Shown here piece by piece: positions 1-10,987 of a stretch of 64,000 bases of DNA (its first letter is position 1; each line of letters opens with the position of its first letter). The DNA lies in the NCBI GenBank assembly GCA_004794785.1, contig SJOL01007097.1:293982-357981 (forward strand). The letters run 5' to 3'. Both the position numbers and the translations under genes were made by a program. This stretch comes from Opisthorchis felineus. Lineage: Eukaryota > Platyhelminthes > Trematoda > Opisthorchiida > Opisthorchiidae. The notes beneath the pieces are model-generated. The model was not told the origin of the DNA, ran no database searches, and saw only the letters and a list, made by a program, of their open reading frames with translations.

Positions 1-790
1 TTAGGGTCCTCAACCAAAGCCTTTGGCTCAAAAGCCTAACCGCAAGGCAGCGGTGTTGGGCTGGAAATGCAAGTACACTACCAATTTTACGGAACACGTC
101 GCCACACATGTTCCAAACCTCAACCTGGAGGGCCAGGAGACTGTGTTCGTCAGACCTCTACCCATTGACCAACCTGGTATGAGACTCTGCGAGTGCCACG
201 GGACACCCCCCAGTATAGCTCAATGGGTCGCTGAGGTGCGCAAACCGCCACACCACGGTAAGGTCCAGTCTCTTCGTATCAGCATATGCCCCGACAGACT
301 GCAGTTCTGAGACTGAGAAGGACGGGTTTTATCGAGATCTGTCACGACTGCTTCGGTCAGCAAGAAGGACGGATATAGCAATCTTGGCTGGTGGTATGAA
401 TGCCCAAGTTGGACAACTAAGCCCCGAATAAGCACAGTTAGGTGGTAGATTTGGAGTCGATGTTCAGCGCACGGATAACGAACAGCGGCCTCTTTAGTTG
501 CGTGCTGAATACCGTCTGTTCCTGGCCAGTACGAACTTACAGCACAAAATATCACATCGAGTTACCTGGAGGCCAAGTTATGGACCCAGTTGGATCATGA
601 CTATTAGTTAAAGATAGGGAGCCTCAGTTAAAGATTGCCGTTCCTTTTGGAATGCGCAACCTGATCCAGATCATGCCGTTGTGCGGGCTGAGTTACCACT
701 CGGTTTTCGTCGGCGTCACGCGTGTCGAAGCAAAGCAATTCCACTCATCAACTTCGACGAGTCTCAGTAGCTCAATAGTATCGAGCTGAC
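1..790 (+). mobile_element. RTE-like non-LTR retrotransposon fragment, endonuclease region
   Basis: Degenerate coding sequence, read across several frameshifts and stops. From about 287 the + strand reads YAPTDCSSETEKDGFYRDL, then a GGMNAQVG stretch near 390 (the catalytic GDFNAxVG-type motif, damaged), GGRFGVD near 450, and PDPDHAVVRAELPLGF near 670-710 (the SDHxLVRA-type motif). These are the ordered landmarks of the AP-like endonuclease of RTE-clade LINEs. The first 270 bases match a second copy at about 24552-24830 and probably lie just upstream of the endonuclease. The element is truncated, has no intact ORF, and abuts an oppositely oriented RTE 3' end near 815. Confidence 0.75.
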
Positions 791-814
791 ATGGCTGGAA
801 AGCTGCTGGAAGCA

Positions 815-1605
815 GAATATCATGCTGATGATTTAGTTGAAAGCCTCGTCGTGAAGAAAAGAACAAAAGTGGACAGGGAAGGGACCTAGTACTAGCCTAC
901 TACAATCACTCCTAGGTGCTCACACGTCCATACACTCATTCAGGCAATCTGGGAAGAAACTGACAATAAGAAAGCCACTGGCACGAACTAGCATACACAT
1001 CTTAGAGCATCTCCAACCAGCCGCAGTGGGGATCACGTGGTTCTCATTCTCGAAGGCAAGTCACACTGACAGCGCCAAGACATTTCGTAATCTCTTTCAT
1101 ACCCCGCTGTCACGTCGAAGGTTGGTCACTCCTCTGCTTCCGTCACTCCCGGTTGGGCACAAAAAACAGCACTCTTGTCAAAAAACGACGGTTCGGCAGG
1201 CGCAATACATGACCTAATCAACGAAGCTTCTGGTGCTGGACACACTGCTCGATGGAAGTCCCCGTTGCACAACCGAAGACTTGCTTTTCAATCGCCTCTT
1301 TACGGATTCACCGACACCAAACCACATGAGCTATGGTTCTGAGATGAACACCTGAAGACGCATAAGTTCCGCTGCTCCAACAGGCCAGGTCTCACAGACA
1401 TACAACAAAACAGACCGTACTGTAGCCTGATATACACGTTTCTTAGGATTTAGGGATATACCGGTTTGACGCCGAAGGTATTTCAAATTAGCAAGCACAA
1501 CCCGAGCCTTGCAGATTTGCGCACCGATCTCATCTGTCACACTACAATAGGAACTGATGCGCAGATATTGCGGCCAAAACCGATGCACAACAAATTTAGT
1601 AATAA
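815..1605 (-). mobile_element. RTE-like element, C-terminal tail and 3' UTR
   Basis: The - strand frame ending near 1331 reads [13 protein letters not shown] and YQATVRSVLLYVCETWP, the conserved region after the RT domain in RTE elements of this window. Further down, 1000-1060 matches the C-terminal coding end of the copy at 32482-32925, and 820-960 matches its 3' UTR. The copy is 5' truncated, has several frame breaks, and is joined to a SINE at about 1611. Confidence 0.8.
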
Positions 1606-1610
1606 AAAAG

Positions 1611-1790
1611 GTAATCGTTCAGCTGTAACACCCTTTCGGTGCCTAGCTGTCATGCCACCCAAAGAAAGCACGAGGGTTGGGATGCTGCCACGTTGCCCAA
1701 GCCTAGACGGAGGAAAGTCGAGAGGCGAAGGTCGGGTTCGAACCACGGAACAAATGGAGTCATCAGTCCTAACTGATTGGCCTACAAGGA
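1611..1790 (-). repeat. tRNA-derived SINE (family 1), diverged head
   Basis: The reverse complement carries the B box ggttcgaacc near 1735, then the family body (cttgggcaac, cctcgtgctttc, tggcatgac, gcaccgaaagggtgttaca). The A-box part is more diverged than in other copies. A short AT-rich tail (tttattact) follows at the 3' end. It sits at the upstream break of the RTE copy 815-1605. Confidence 0.75.
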
Positions 1791-1799
1791 GAAGGTTAT

Positions 1800-2060
1800 T
1801 GATTGGGTCGGGAGAGGCGGAAGAAAAAGAATAGAGATGACGGCAACAGCTTCCTTCCCCTTACCCACCCTGCTGTATGCAGCAAGTAGGGCGACCCGGC
1901 AGATGGCAACACGCAACGGCCGATGCGGCATGAGATTATTTGTAAGTAAGAAAACAATAACCAGTAAACCGAGTCGGGTCGGCAACAGCCGCCTCCCTGG
2001 ATGGGGACCCCGGGGCTCAAATCCTCAATGATTAACACCAGCAGACATGGCTTAAACACA
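1800..2060. repeat. Dispersed repeat block a
   Basis: The core at about 1876-1950 (gcgacccggcagatggca, then cggccgatg) recurs at about 24425-24480 in the same orientation. The surrounding purine-rich stretch is also similar. It is probably 5' UTR of an RTE-like element, because the second copy lies just before the block that precedes an endonuclease here; that link is inferred. Confidence 0.5.
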
Positions 2061-2249
2061 CAGTCAGTAACGATAATGCATCAAAGCTATCACCTTCGAA
2101 GCGTAACTGCTCAGTTCCCAAACCAACTGAACATGTCATCGCCTCCAACTCCTGGCCGTATTTCCAGCGCTCTACCGTTTTTTTCGTGATCGAAAGTGTA
2201 GCATCCGGAACCAACATACCCTTGTAGTGTTAGTAGTGCATGTTTGAGT

Positions 2250-2835
2250 TCTACTGTTCTAGGCAGGATTTAGAGAGCAACCGACAGGCGGGTTTGTGTT
2301 GGCATGGGTAGTAGTAATCAGAGCTGAGGCCGAGGAGACTAAACACTGCTTTTAATCTGCGTGGGCAAACGTAACTTCGCTCAGACCGAAGAAGGGAGTT
2401 TGTTTCAGGTAAACCACCATAAACCGTTGATTCAAAAGCCTGACCCATAAGGCAGTGGAAGGTAGGGTTTCGTTCCGGAGCCGCGCCCGAAGCCTCCCAC
2501 TGTGAACCAGGTACTAGGTTTTCCGAAGGAACCTATCGAGAGCCAACGACCCAATAGTCCGGCTCACTTAGTTGTAAGAGGCTTGCCTAGCCCAGGGGCA
2601 CATGGAATGAGACGCAGATACCTAACCCTAATGCGGTGCTTTCTGAGCAGCACCAGCTCTTTGGCTCTAAAAGTATTTCGATGGTATTGAAAAATCGCCG
2701 GCGGTTACGGCCAAGTGCTAGGTGATCGGACTGTGGGGTTTTCGGGGTCAACCTTTCCGAACCCGTCCTTCTCGGTAAAAGGCAGTATCGTTGCTCCCGT
2801 AAATATGAGCAAATTGGCCAACTGGAAACACCTCA
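2250..2835 (+). repeat. Dispersed repeat block b
   Basis: This shares an ordered series of short matches with 23500-23860: ggcttgcctagccc, catggaatgagac, tttctgag, ggtcaac, cccgt, cagtatcg. The two are similar but diverged, and the frames carry no recognisable protein. It is likely another 5' portion of the RTE-like family; no independent evidence here. Confidence 0.5.
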
Positions 2836-2888
2836 GCGCCTAATGCAGTTATTGTTCCTGAAGATCAGTCTTAAAGTCCAAGCACACG

Positions 2889-3070
2889 AGTTCGAGATAG
2901 CTCAGTGGTCAAGGCTTACGGACCGGAAGGTCCGTTGTCCGAACCCGACCTCAGCATCTCGACTGCTCCTGTCTAGGTTTGGGCAACCTGGCAGTATCCC
3001 AGACCTCGTGCACGCTACCGTTGGCACAGTAGTCAGGCACCGAAAGGGTGCAACCGCTGAACAATTATTA
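2889..3070 (+). repeat. tRNA-derived SINE (family 1)
   Basis: A-box-like tagctcagtggtcaagg near 2897, family spacer gaccggaaggtccg, B-box-like tccgaaccc near 2937, then the tRNA-unrelated body (ctgtctaggtttgggcaac, cctcgtgc, ggcaccgaaagggtgc). The 3' tail is attattactaatattatt, a trinucleotide-type tail. A short insertion lies in the body near 3010-3035. Confidence 0.85.
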
Positions 3071-4150
3071 CTAATATTATTGTTTATTTTACACGTCGTC
3101 TAATACCTAACCCGTCCCTATTGATGCCCTGGATGAGTGTGAAATGGGATTTGCCAGAATGGTTAATAGCTCCCAGTACACCAGCGGCTTTGGGTAATCC
3201 AAAATGAGGTCCGGTATCACTGACACAACTGTCCATCTGGACTTGATTTCCCTGCTTCGTAGTCATTTAGGTTCGATCGCTGGTTCGAATATGACCGGGA
3301 CTGGATTCGCACTACCCTCTGGTAGGCCGGTTCCTATCTGAAGATGACTCGTCCGTCTTCCGATTCCAACAGATCCAACCTTTATTGATTCCGTGTTCTG
3401 TTCTAGCTTGGTGGTAGATACAAGAACCTCTGCCTTTGTGGCAGTGCAGGAAATGAAACAAGCGGTGCAGTACAATGTAGGTCTAGTTCGCAGCTACTTT
3501 TGACAGCCAGTCACCTGACTCCCATGTAATTTTATCCTGGCTACTACATTTCTTCCGGGTACCACACCTACAGAGTGCATCGCGCTGTAATGTTCCATTG
3601 AGCCTTTGCTAAAAGTAAGGACGGAGAGAGCAGATGGACAAATTCCGCCCCCGAATACCTTGGAAGAAATTAGATATTTGAGAACGCATTCCGTAGGTTC
3701 CGGCCTACCTCGAACTGAATTCACTCTTCCGGGTGATTTAATTACTTCATTCCCAGTGCAACCCGAACCTTGCAGTGTGGAGTGGGATATCAGGACACCA
3801 GCGGTATTTGACGTTCTCGAGGATGTAGTGATGGAACACGCCGGTTCTGAAATGTGCAGATATGGACATTGATATTATTGGAGCCACAAGGCACACACAT
3901 CACAGATTCGCACAGATCGTGTGACGCAGGAGAGAAGACCGGAGCGAAGGTAAAACGTGCGGGTTGAAACCGAAACTATAGGCACAAGTCAAATACAAGT
4001 TCGGAAATAGCTCTAGGTCACTTATAAGGATTACAATCGTGCAAATGCTTCTTGTCTGGGGCACCGGTAATAGGAAAAAAGTGAGGTACACACAAATTAG
4101 GTCATACGACAAATATGTGCAAGCAGGCACAGCCACAGCAGGAAATTTCG
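3071..4150. other. No gene recognised
   Basis: Short ORFs of up to about 90 codons occur on both strands (for example 3606-3872 +), but none carries a domain that can be recognised. Frames are interrupted in a way typical of old repeat DNA. Confidence 0.4.
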
Positions 4151-4154
4151 AACC

Positions 4155-4385
4155 GCGCGCTTTCGGGGTCGCGGATATCGCGGATCGATACACAGGATCG
4201 AGGCTATCGCACAATTTTCCCGGGTCGGTTTTGTTCTTGTCGTTCAGTGGCTGCCGTTCACCTGAAGAGTACAAGCGAAAAAATGGTGTAGCGCTGCTCT
4301 TTAAGCTCTCAGCGCGGGGAAGTGAGCTTTCCAGCGCGAGGATTCGCATAAAAAGCGCCTAATAGTGCTTTGAACTGGGTCAGTT
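4155..4385 (-). mobile_element. CR1-like retrotransposon, 3' terminal fragment (copy 4)
   Basis: The - strand reads RRFLCESSRWKAHFPALRA, then LKSSATPFFRLYSSGERQP and LNDKNKTDPGKL, nearly the same as the end of the long CR1 copy (about 12110-12280). It ends in degenerate octamers (gatccgcg, atatccgcg) at about 4165-4190, the usual style of CR1 3' end. Upstream it is cut at about 4385, where a different repeat begins. Confidence 0.85.
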
Positions 4386-4399
4386 CCAGTAGGTGCAGA

Positions 4400-4720
4400 A
4401 GATTTAGTAACTGTTTGCGCCCGTACATAAATAATACAGTAAGTTGTGGGGTTTGCGGGATATGTATTGTCTATATTTACATCAATCTCCTTTGAACAGT
4501 TGTCCACCTGTCCTTGATTAGTTATTCTGGTGAGTCCACACCAAAGGGGGAACACTGAACTCGAGTTTCGCTCCTATTGGAGCTCATCAGCAGTGCATAT
4601 CAAATGGCCGTGCCGGGGTTTGAGCTCCGAACACCTGACAGGCGAGGCGAGCGTGTTACCACTAATCCACCAGCGCACGCTGGAAGCATCTGAAGTTTCA
4701 CTTCTGAACGGGTGAGCGTG
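4400..4720 (-). repeat. Second tRNA-like SINE candidate (family 2), minus copy
   Basis: The reverse complement near 4585-4690 reads gctggtggattagtggtaac (A-box-like) and, about 35 bases on, gtgttcggagctcaaacccc (B-box-like), with a tRNA-sized spacing. This head differs from family 1. Downstream on the same strand the sequence continues into a body ending in atatcccgcaaaccccacaa at about 4441-4465, which recurs inverted at about 4880-4905. Confidence 0.5.
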
Positions 4721-4734
4721 TTCACGCTGGAGCA

Positions 4735-4915
4735 ATGTGATTGGTGTGCCCGACTCATTATCGGAACGACGACCCAGTAACTGTTCTGGTTGTGACGACC
4801 GATTGCCCCGCCTGTCAGGATTTCCCAGTCAGGTAGCGCCAAACTGCTCAAACGAGAGTGATGTGTATATGAACATTACACATCCCGCAAACCCAACAAC
4901 AGGTATATCAAAAAG
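4735..4915 (+). repeat. Inverted partner of the family 2 repeat body
   Basis: From about 4836 the + strand reads actgctcaaacgagag, tgatgtgtatatgaac and catcccgcaaacccaacaac. The reverse complement of 4441-4515 has the same order of words. The tRNA-like head is not clear in this copy, so it may be truncated or rearranged. Together the two arms make an imperfect inverted repeat with about 320 bases between them. Confidence 0.55.
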
Positions 4916-4919
4916 TTGT

Positions 4920-7900
4920 CCAGCGTCTGCATCACTACCTAAAAAAGCAAAAGCGGGGAAATTGCAACAAGTTTAAAGGGGAATGTACGACGGAGGAAAC
5001 ACGCCACTCTGGGAGTCCTTTTTGGGAATGGAGGCACGCTGACAATAGAGGAAGACTAGTGAGATCCAGTCTCCAAGGTCCCCGACGTGGGTTGATTGTG
5101 TAACTATAGGCCATACTCTCGGGTCGCCATGGAGGAGTCCATTAGAGATCAGAGGAGAAGCTGGTCAGGGTGTGTTGGTGGAAATGATAAGCGGCCTTTG
5201 TTCAGTGATAGATATTTTGGTGTCATGAAACGGCACGGAAACGGCCCACAAAACCATAACTGCAGGGTACAGATGGTGCATGAATGCGGCTAAGTAGACG
5301 AATGTCGGACCGAGAAAGCATAGGCTAGCCAAAAGACCCCTGGACATGTCACATGGACTCACGAATGCTCTCACGAAACTAAAGCTGTAATCTATCCTTT
5401 TATTCACTTTCAGTGGGGTGGTGAAACTGGTGAAAAGTTTAGTTGGATTGACTGAACAACTGCGAGAGGAAACCATTTTGTGTGGAGCCTAGCAAAACAT
5501 CAATGCTGGGAAAGCATTATATAGTTTAATAGACCTTCTGCATGAGGCCACAGAGGACGGGTATCAATTTTTCCGGTTGTTTAAGTAGGACCGGTTCCCA
5601 CCCTTTGTGTGGGTGTATAATCGATTGCTTCCTAGAGGACGTTCATCCGCGAAAGAAGAGGGGAATACAAAATACGATATTCAAACGCAAGGATGGCCAC
5701 GCATTCCTTGAAGACCTCGGGTTAACGCCATATGTTCAGGACGGAACAGGACTGGCCCGACAGTTGTGCACATGAGTAGAAAAGCGGAGGCCTGAAGAAT
5801 CGCATCGGAAAGTATTCGTCCTAGTTCACACTTTGGGGGTGAGTAGACGAAATTAATAGGGCTAACCACTGCTCTTCACTGGCTGTCGTCAAGATAGGAC
5901 TAGTGTGACCTAAAACGAAAGATATGGCGCAAAGCTTGCGGAATAAAAAATACAAGTTGCTCTGCTAAGTACGGCACAAACCTGTCTGAAGTGAGGTGGG
6001 CTTGAGTCACTGTGAGTTACTTTAGTACCTATATACCCAACGTATGTATGGCCACCGGTGAACCACCGCCGCGTTTCGACAAGGGCACTGCAAACTAATC
6101 CGGCGTAAAACTGACCAGGACTGATACAAAATGTGTGGAGTGGGATAAATGGGACGGCAGCCGACGGCGCGGTCAAAGCAAGACTAATATCGTCTGCGGT
6201 ATCACCGGGGATTTAGTTAGGCAAAACACATTAGAAAAAGCTGGCAGTGGAAGCAACCTGGTACTAAGCGAACCTGTTTTTTCTCGGGCAGAGAACTTAT
6301 GAGACTTTTGAACCTGTGAAAAACATATTGAGCGTGGAGAACAAAATACTCTAAGTTGTCGCTGTCGCCATACCACCACACCGCTCGAAACAGCATTCGT
6401 TCATTCTGCCCCCAGAAAGCTGGCGAAAACAACGTTTGTTAAATTATGTTCGACTTGCGGTAACTATGGACAACGGTTAAGCCAAATATGCAGAACGTGA
6501 AACTAAGATAAAAACAACCGGGGAGCTCCAAGTGGAGTTTGATACTTGGCAACACAAAAGAGCAGGAAGGGTGGACGCAAAAATCCCCACATATTCTGTC
6601 AAAATCGACAGAGATTTGGCACCGCAGAGTGTAAGCCGCAAATTAGCGGTGGCAATTTCTTCAAAAAGTGTACCTGGCGCCAAAGTGGACTGTGGGTCGA
6701 TAAAAGTCCCGAATGTACTATATTTCCTTCCTGTTACGAGAAAATAGCAGCCGGTGAACCCGCTGGGGGTATCGCGAGCTGTCGAGCATTCCGAGATTCG
6801 ACTAATAGTTACCAATGTTCTTCAAGGCGTCAAAATGTTAATGTGTGTACGGTTTAAAATTCCCAGGGTTTTGGGCGCTGGAAATATCTGGGGCCTTTGA
6901 AGCGAAAGTGCTCAATATCTGGACACAGTCGATGGAAAAACCTGAGATGTGCATTACATGGTCGCAGCAACCAAGGCACCAGGTCACCTCCATTCTGTTC
7001 TAGTCTCGACCGACTAATCTTCGAAAATGGATGAACTCTGGGAACCACATGTTCAGCCTGCGCGCAGGATTGCTTCGTGGAACCGGGTATCCGCAATCCG
7101 ATTTGCCGACTAGAAATAAAGGTAAGCGGTTTTTTGCCTACAGCCGATGCACCTAGAAACGCCGGGTCAATTATCCACGGGTTCCTCTTATGGGGGCTTA
7201 TTCTAGTGTTTTGGATACGCGAACAGAGGAAGCTATCTCAGCTAACCATCGTGTCAACTGTCATGATAATCTGTCAAATAAACGTCAATCTCTGGATGGA
7301 TACGCTTTGTGGTTCCTCCAACGTTAATGCTGGGGAAATGGGAAACAAAAGATGAATGCACACACTGATCGTTTGCCGGGTCGAGCAAAAATCTCCTCGT
7401 GAATAAGACCAGAGTATAATAACCATTGGAGAATTAATCTAAGGATGGCAGTTGTTATGGGGATACTGATGCTAAACAGCAAACCTGACCTGGTTCATCC
7501 GCATGATTGTCGGCAAATCATACCGGTGAATGAACTGTCCATTGCCGTTGGACTTGGGTACAAGGAGGCTGACTGCAGAACGACACATGGGATGCCTTTC
7601 AGTTCTGGATGCGGAAGTTGGACTACTTCGACCTTCAGCATCCCCAAAGGAGGGCATGGATCAATTTACCACAGAAGGGTTGTTTAACTTGTACTTGGAA
7701 ATCATTTCGCGCGTCCCGCGTTTGTCAGCGGTGGAGGATTTCTTTATCCACACGGGACTCTGGATTTTATGGTGCAACGTAATTGAAGGGACACCCGAGA
7801 GTTGTTGGCAGTCATACATAGGTGCGTACTCTTGTGCAAGGTGTCAGATCCGTATGAAGTGCGCGGTACATTCAAAATCGGTTTCGTTTTTCCCTCGTGC

Positions 7901-8035
7901 AAATTTGTGAAAGAATTCTTTCACTGTTCAATCTACTTACAGAGCTCACACGTGTCATTTGTTGAAATTTATCACTCTGACACAACATTTACGTGATAAC
8001 CTCTGTTATTTCGCACTCAGTTCCTATTTTGCACC
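4920..8035. other. No gene recognised; old repeat-like DNA
   Basis: Open stretches of about 60-126 codons occur on both strands (5165-5476 -, 6477-6815 -, 6546-6857 +, 7530-7910 +). None shows a domain or motif I can name, and no convincing exon/intron structure was found. The right-hand end may include the unrecognised 5' UTR of the CR1-like element that follows. Confidence 0.4.
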
Positions 8036-8046
8036 TATTCTCAATT

Positions 8047-8358
8047 ATGACCCAAATCAATACAGGCTGCTATCTGCAGCCATCGATGGATCGCAACAGA
8101 TATGGGCGAAATGGGTGTCCGTCTAATGTAAGACGTGGTACGCAATTCCACTCCTGCAAGGCCTGGTGGCACTTTAAATGCACGGGTTTACCGGACGACC
8201 AGGTACGCCAACTGGCAAATTCTCCTTACCCATTTGTCTGCGCCAGCTGCCTCTACCTTAGGGGGCAATGCATTTCACAACTAAGAAGAAAGCCATCAAA
8301 TACGGAACCAAATCCCCACTGCAAAATCGAAAAGGCCAGTGTGATTGTTCCGCTTTAA
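8047..8358 (+). pseudogene. CR1 ORF1, zinc-finger N-terminal part
   Basis: Starting at an ATG at 8047 the frame reads a cysteine-rich segment: NGCPSNVRRGTQFHSCKAWW, HFKCTGLPDDQVRQL and YPFVCASC. Spacing and the WW-H-x-x-C core resemble the PHD-like finger that CR1-clade elements carry in ORF1 for nucleic-acid or protein binding. One of the first expected cysteines (before NGC) reads Arg-Tyr-Gly-Arg, so the finger may be incomplete. The frame ends at 8358, and the following ORF1 sequence continues in another frame, which indicates a frameshift near 8270-8350. Confidence 0.7.
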
Positions 8359-8597
8359 TCGGGGCACTCGATTCGAAACTGGAGCTTCTTTCCAAAGTTA
8401 TGGAGGATGCAAATGCAAAGAACACAGCGACATGGACGAAAGTTGATAAAGAACTTTCTTCGCTGAACGAGTACCTTGCGCCATCCATCCCGGGTCCGCT
8501 GGCTGTGAAGGTCTTCCAGCTCTCGGATGCGGCAATAAAGACCGCCACCGCGTCTCTAGTAAACAGGCGTGTGAGGGAGAGCTGGATGATCATTTAA
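8268..8597 (+). pseudogene. CR1 ORF1, coiled-coil-like middle part
   Basis: The frame contains CSALIGALDSKLELLSKVME followed by a run with hydrophobic heptads (VDKELSSLNEYL) and then PGPLAVKVFQLSDAA. A helical self-association segment between finger and basic region is common in LINE ORF1 proteins. A homologous stretch, EYLPIPFPGPLPV with ATASLDRQM, lies at 15580-15700, confirming it belongs to the repeat. It ends at a stop at 8595-8597. Confidence 0.6.
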
Positions 8598-8678
8598 GGG
8601 TCGTTCTCAAGAAAAATCACACCAACAAAGCAGGCACAGTCGCTACTTGGTAGTGTCCTCACGAAGCCAGACCACAAA

Positions 8679-9572
8679 TTGTTTCACGCAGTTTGGTTAC
8701 GCCAGAAGGGAAGCAAGAGAACAATTGGGCTTCTAGTCACCCTTTCCTCCCCAGATGTCCTACAGAAGACCTTGGAGCTGGCTGTCAGCATTCAAAAAAC
8801 ATATCGAACGATCAGGCGTATATCTGGGGATTGCCCTCTGGAGGCGCGAAAGCTGGGACACGGCAGTCCTAGGGGAAAGGTGCGGAACAGGCTTCCGCTT
8901 GGCGCCAGTTCAGCCGGCCCCAAACTTATGGCCGAACCACTCGTAGTTATAGCCTCTTGCGCTCCGGAAAGCACGCCGACGCAACTGGCCGCGACTCCGG
9001 ATTACAACTTCTACTCAACTACCGCAGACCCCTTGACTACCCAAGGCAGCGATGCTCGGGAGGAGGCAAGCCTCACGTGGAAGCAGCGCCCAAGTTACGC
9101 AGAGCTATCAGCGCTTCTTTCCTTAACAGACGATAAAGGTGCAGCAGTGAACTCCACCCGCAAGTCGGAGCTTCTCAGCTGGACTAGGCCAGACTTGCGG
9201 AGACAAGCGGCAAATCCTACTGACAAATCAACCACTAGCGTTGACCTCGAAATCGGGGAATGCTGCAAGAACCCAAAAACCCCTGAGAATGTGAAACTGC
9301 CAGTCTCCAGCTCCGCTCGGCTAAAAGTGGCCTCTTATATTGTCGACGCAGTCGCTGCCCAGGACCTCCACAACCAAAACCAAAAACCTGACCACAACGA
9401 ACCGGAAAATCCATCGTACACCCAGTTGGCCACGCTGATCGCGGGCGACTCCGGAGTCCACACAAACACGAAAGAAAGGCGACTGCAGCAAAACAGGCCA
9501 CATAAGATACGCCAACTCAGAACCTGCTGGCTGGCTTCAAGGTGCAGTCCACTGCGACAACGAGCCTCATAG
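8679..9572 (+). pseudogene. CR1 ORF1, long C-terminal remainder
   Basis: An open frame of 297 codons, Pro/Ser/Thr/Lys-rich, without a catalytic motif. Two similar modules, RPSYAELSALLSLTDD and NPSYTQLATLIAGD, suggest an internal duplication about 105 residues apart. It is followed, in another frame, by a strongly basic tail (9678-9950, with RNFRPPRKKLRPP), as expected for an RNA-binding ORF1. It is not a cellular gene: position between the finger and the endonuclease places it in the CR1 element. Confidence 0.65.
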
Positions 9573-9677
9573 GAGCGCCACCAAAAAATACTTCTCGGTG
9601 CTGCTACCCAGTGCTCAGGGCCTCACAGAGACACCTTTCCGATCAACCCCCGCCAAAATGGCCAAGAAACCAAACAG

Positions 9678-9950
9678 ATGCAAGTTTGCCCAAAACCCTT
9701 AAACAACAGCAAATCTAGTAGTCCAAAAGGCGGTATTGAAAGAGCTACAAGTAGCAGCGGTCGAAATTTTCGCCCACCGCGGAAAAAACTTCGTCCCCCA
9801 AAGGTAAAAGACCCGTGCAAACCTGGCTCCCACGAGGCGAAAAAAACTGCAAATGAAAAGCAGCCTTCGGAACCACCAAGACAGGACGCAGATAAGTATG
9901 CCGCAGAGGCCCTTTCGGAGCCTCGGAATCAAACCCGACACAGCTATTAA
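9678..9950 (+). pseudogene. CR1 ORF1 basic tail
   Basis: A 90-codon frame rich in Lys, Arg and Pro (RNFRPPRKKLRPPKVKD), probably the end of ORF1 before ORF2. It is out of frame with the preceding 8679-9572 stretch. It ends with a TAA at about 9948, some 60 bases before the endonuclease frame. Confidence 0.55.
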
Positions 9951-10011
9951 GTCTGCTAACCTCCCTGGTTACGCAACTCTCGACTAATCATCTTCGGAGG
10001 GGGCAGAACCA

Positions 10012-10700
10012 GTGTTGAAATACTTGTCCACTAACTGCCCCAGCCTTCTCAACAAACTTTGCGATGTTAAACAGTCAGTTTACCTTGAACAGAAGTCCAT
10101 AATCGCACTCACTGAGACCTGGCTTACACCAGATGTCTCTGACGTGGAGATCTCGATAGACGGCTACTCCATTTTTCGAGCAGACCCAAAACGAGGGAGG
10201 GCTGGTGGGTTTGCTTTGTACCTACATGGGGCCGTGAACATCCTGATTGTCCTCTCTGATACCACTCCTGCATCTTTTTGTGATGCAGTGTGGATTCAAA
10301 TCCCACTGCGCGGGTCCGATTCTCTCCTTCTCGGTGTGGTCTACCGTTGCCCCTCAAGTCCTCCGGAAGATGACCAATTCCTCATCCGGACCCTTGAGCA
10401 ACTCTGCTCCAGCTATTACTTCACTCATCTCTTGCTGGTAGGTGACTTCGAAGCTCCAAAAGCCCCCCTGGATGGAGCTCCAGCGCATCGGATCAAGTGG
10501 ACCTTTTTCAGCGGCGCTGACCAAAGTCGTTCAACAGAGCGCTTGGACTCAATAAGTTGTTGCACCCACCAGATACCGCGCAGGCCAACTACAATCCCTC
10601 CTGGATTTGGTCATCACCAACGAGGGGCACTTGGTCGATCAGGCGATAATTAAAGCTCCACTGGGACATTCTGACCACTGTGTGCTGACCTTTGATTTCA
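10012..10700 (+). pseudogene. CR1 ORF2, AP-like endonuclease
   Basis: The frame opens with LKYLSTNCPSLLNKLCDV, then has ALTETWLTPDVSD (glutamate of the metal site), GYSIFRADPKRGRAGGFALY, VVYRCPSSPPEDD and LLLVGDFEAP. The last should be GDFN: the catalytic Asn is read as Glu here. After a frameshift near 10600 the next frame has APLGHSDHCVLTFDF, the terminal SDH catalytic motif. The protein nicks target DNA to prime reverse transcription. Several frame changes show it is broken. Confidence 0.88.
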
Positions 10701-10987
10701 CCTGCTACTGGGCCACAAACCCCGAACCTCAAACGTGGATTCGAAACTTCTGCCGTGCAAGCTTCTCAGGAATGCGCACCTTTTGTAAGCAAGTTACAGT
10801 GGAAGACTTGTATAGGAGCGGAAAACTTAAACGTGCTGTTTAAATACATGAGACATCGCCACAGAAACAAGCCATTCTCATTCTCCTTGAGGGTCAGGAA
10901 CGGGGAACTCACGAGTCACTCAATATTGGTGTCCGTGGTTTACATTGAGCACTAAGCAGGCCTATATTCAGCCCCAGACTCCTCGTC

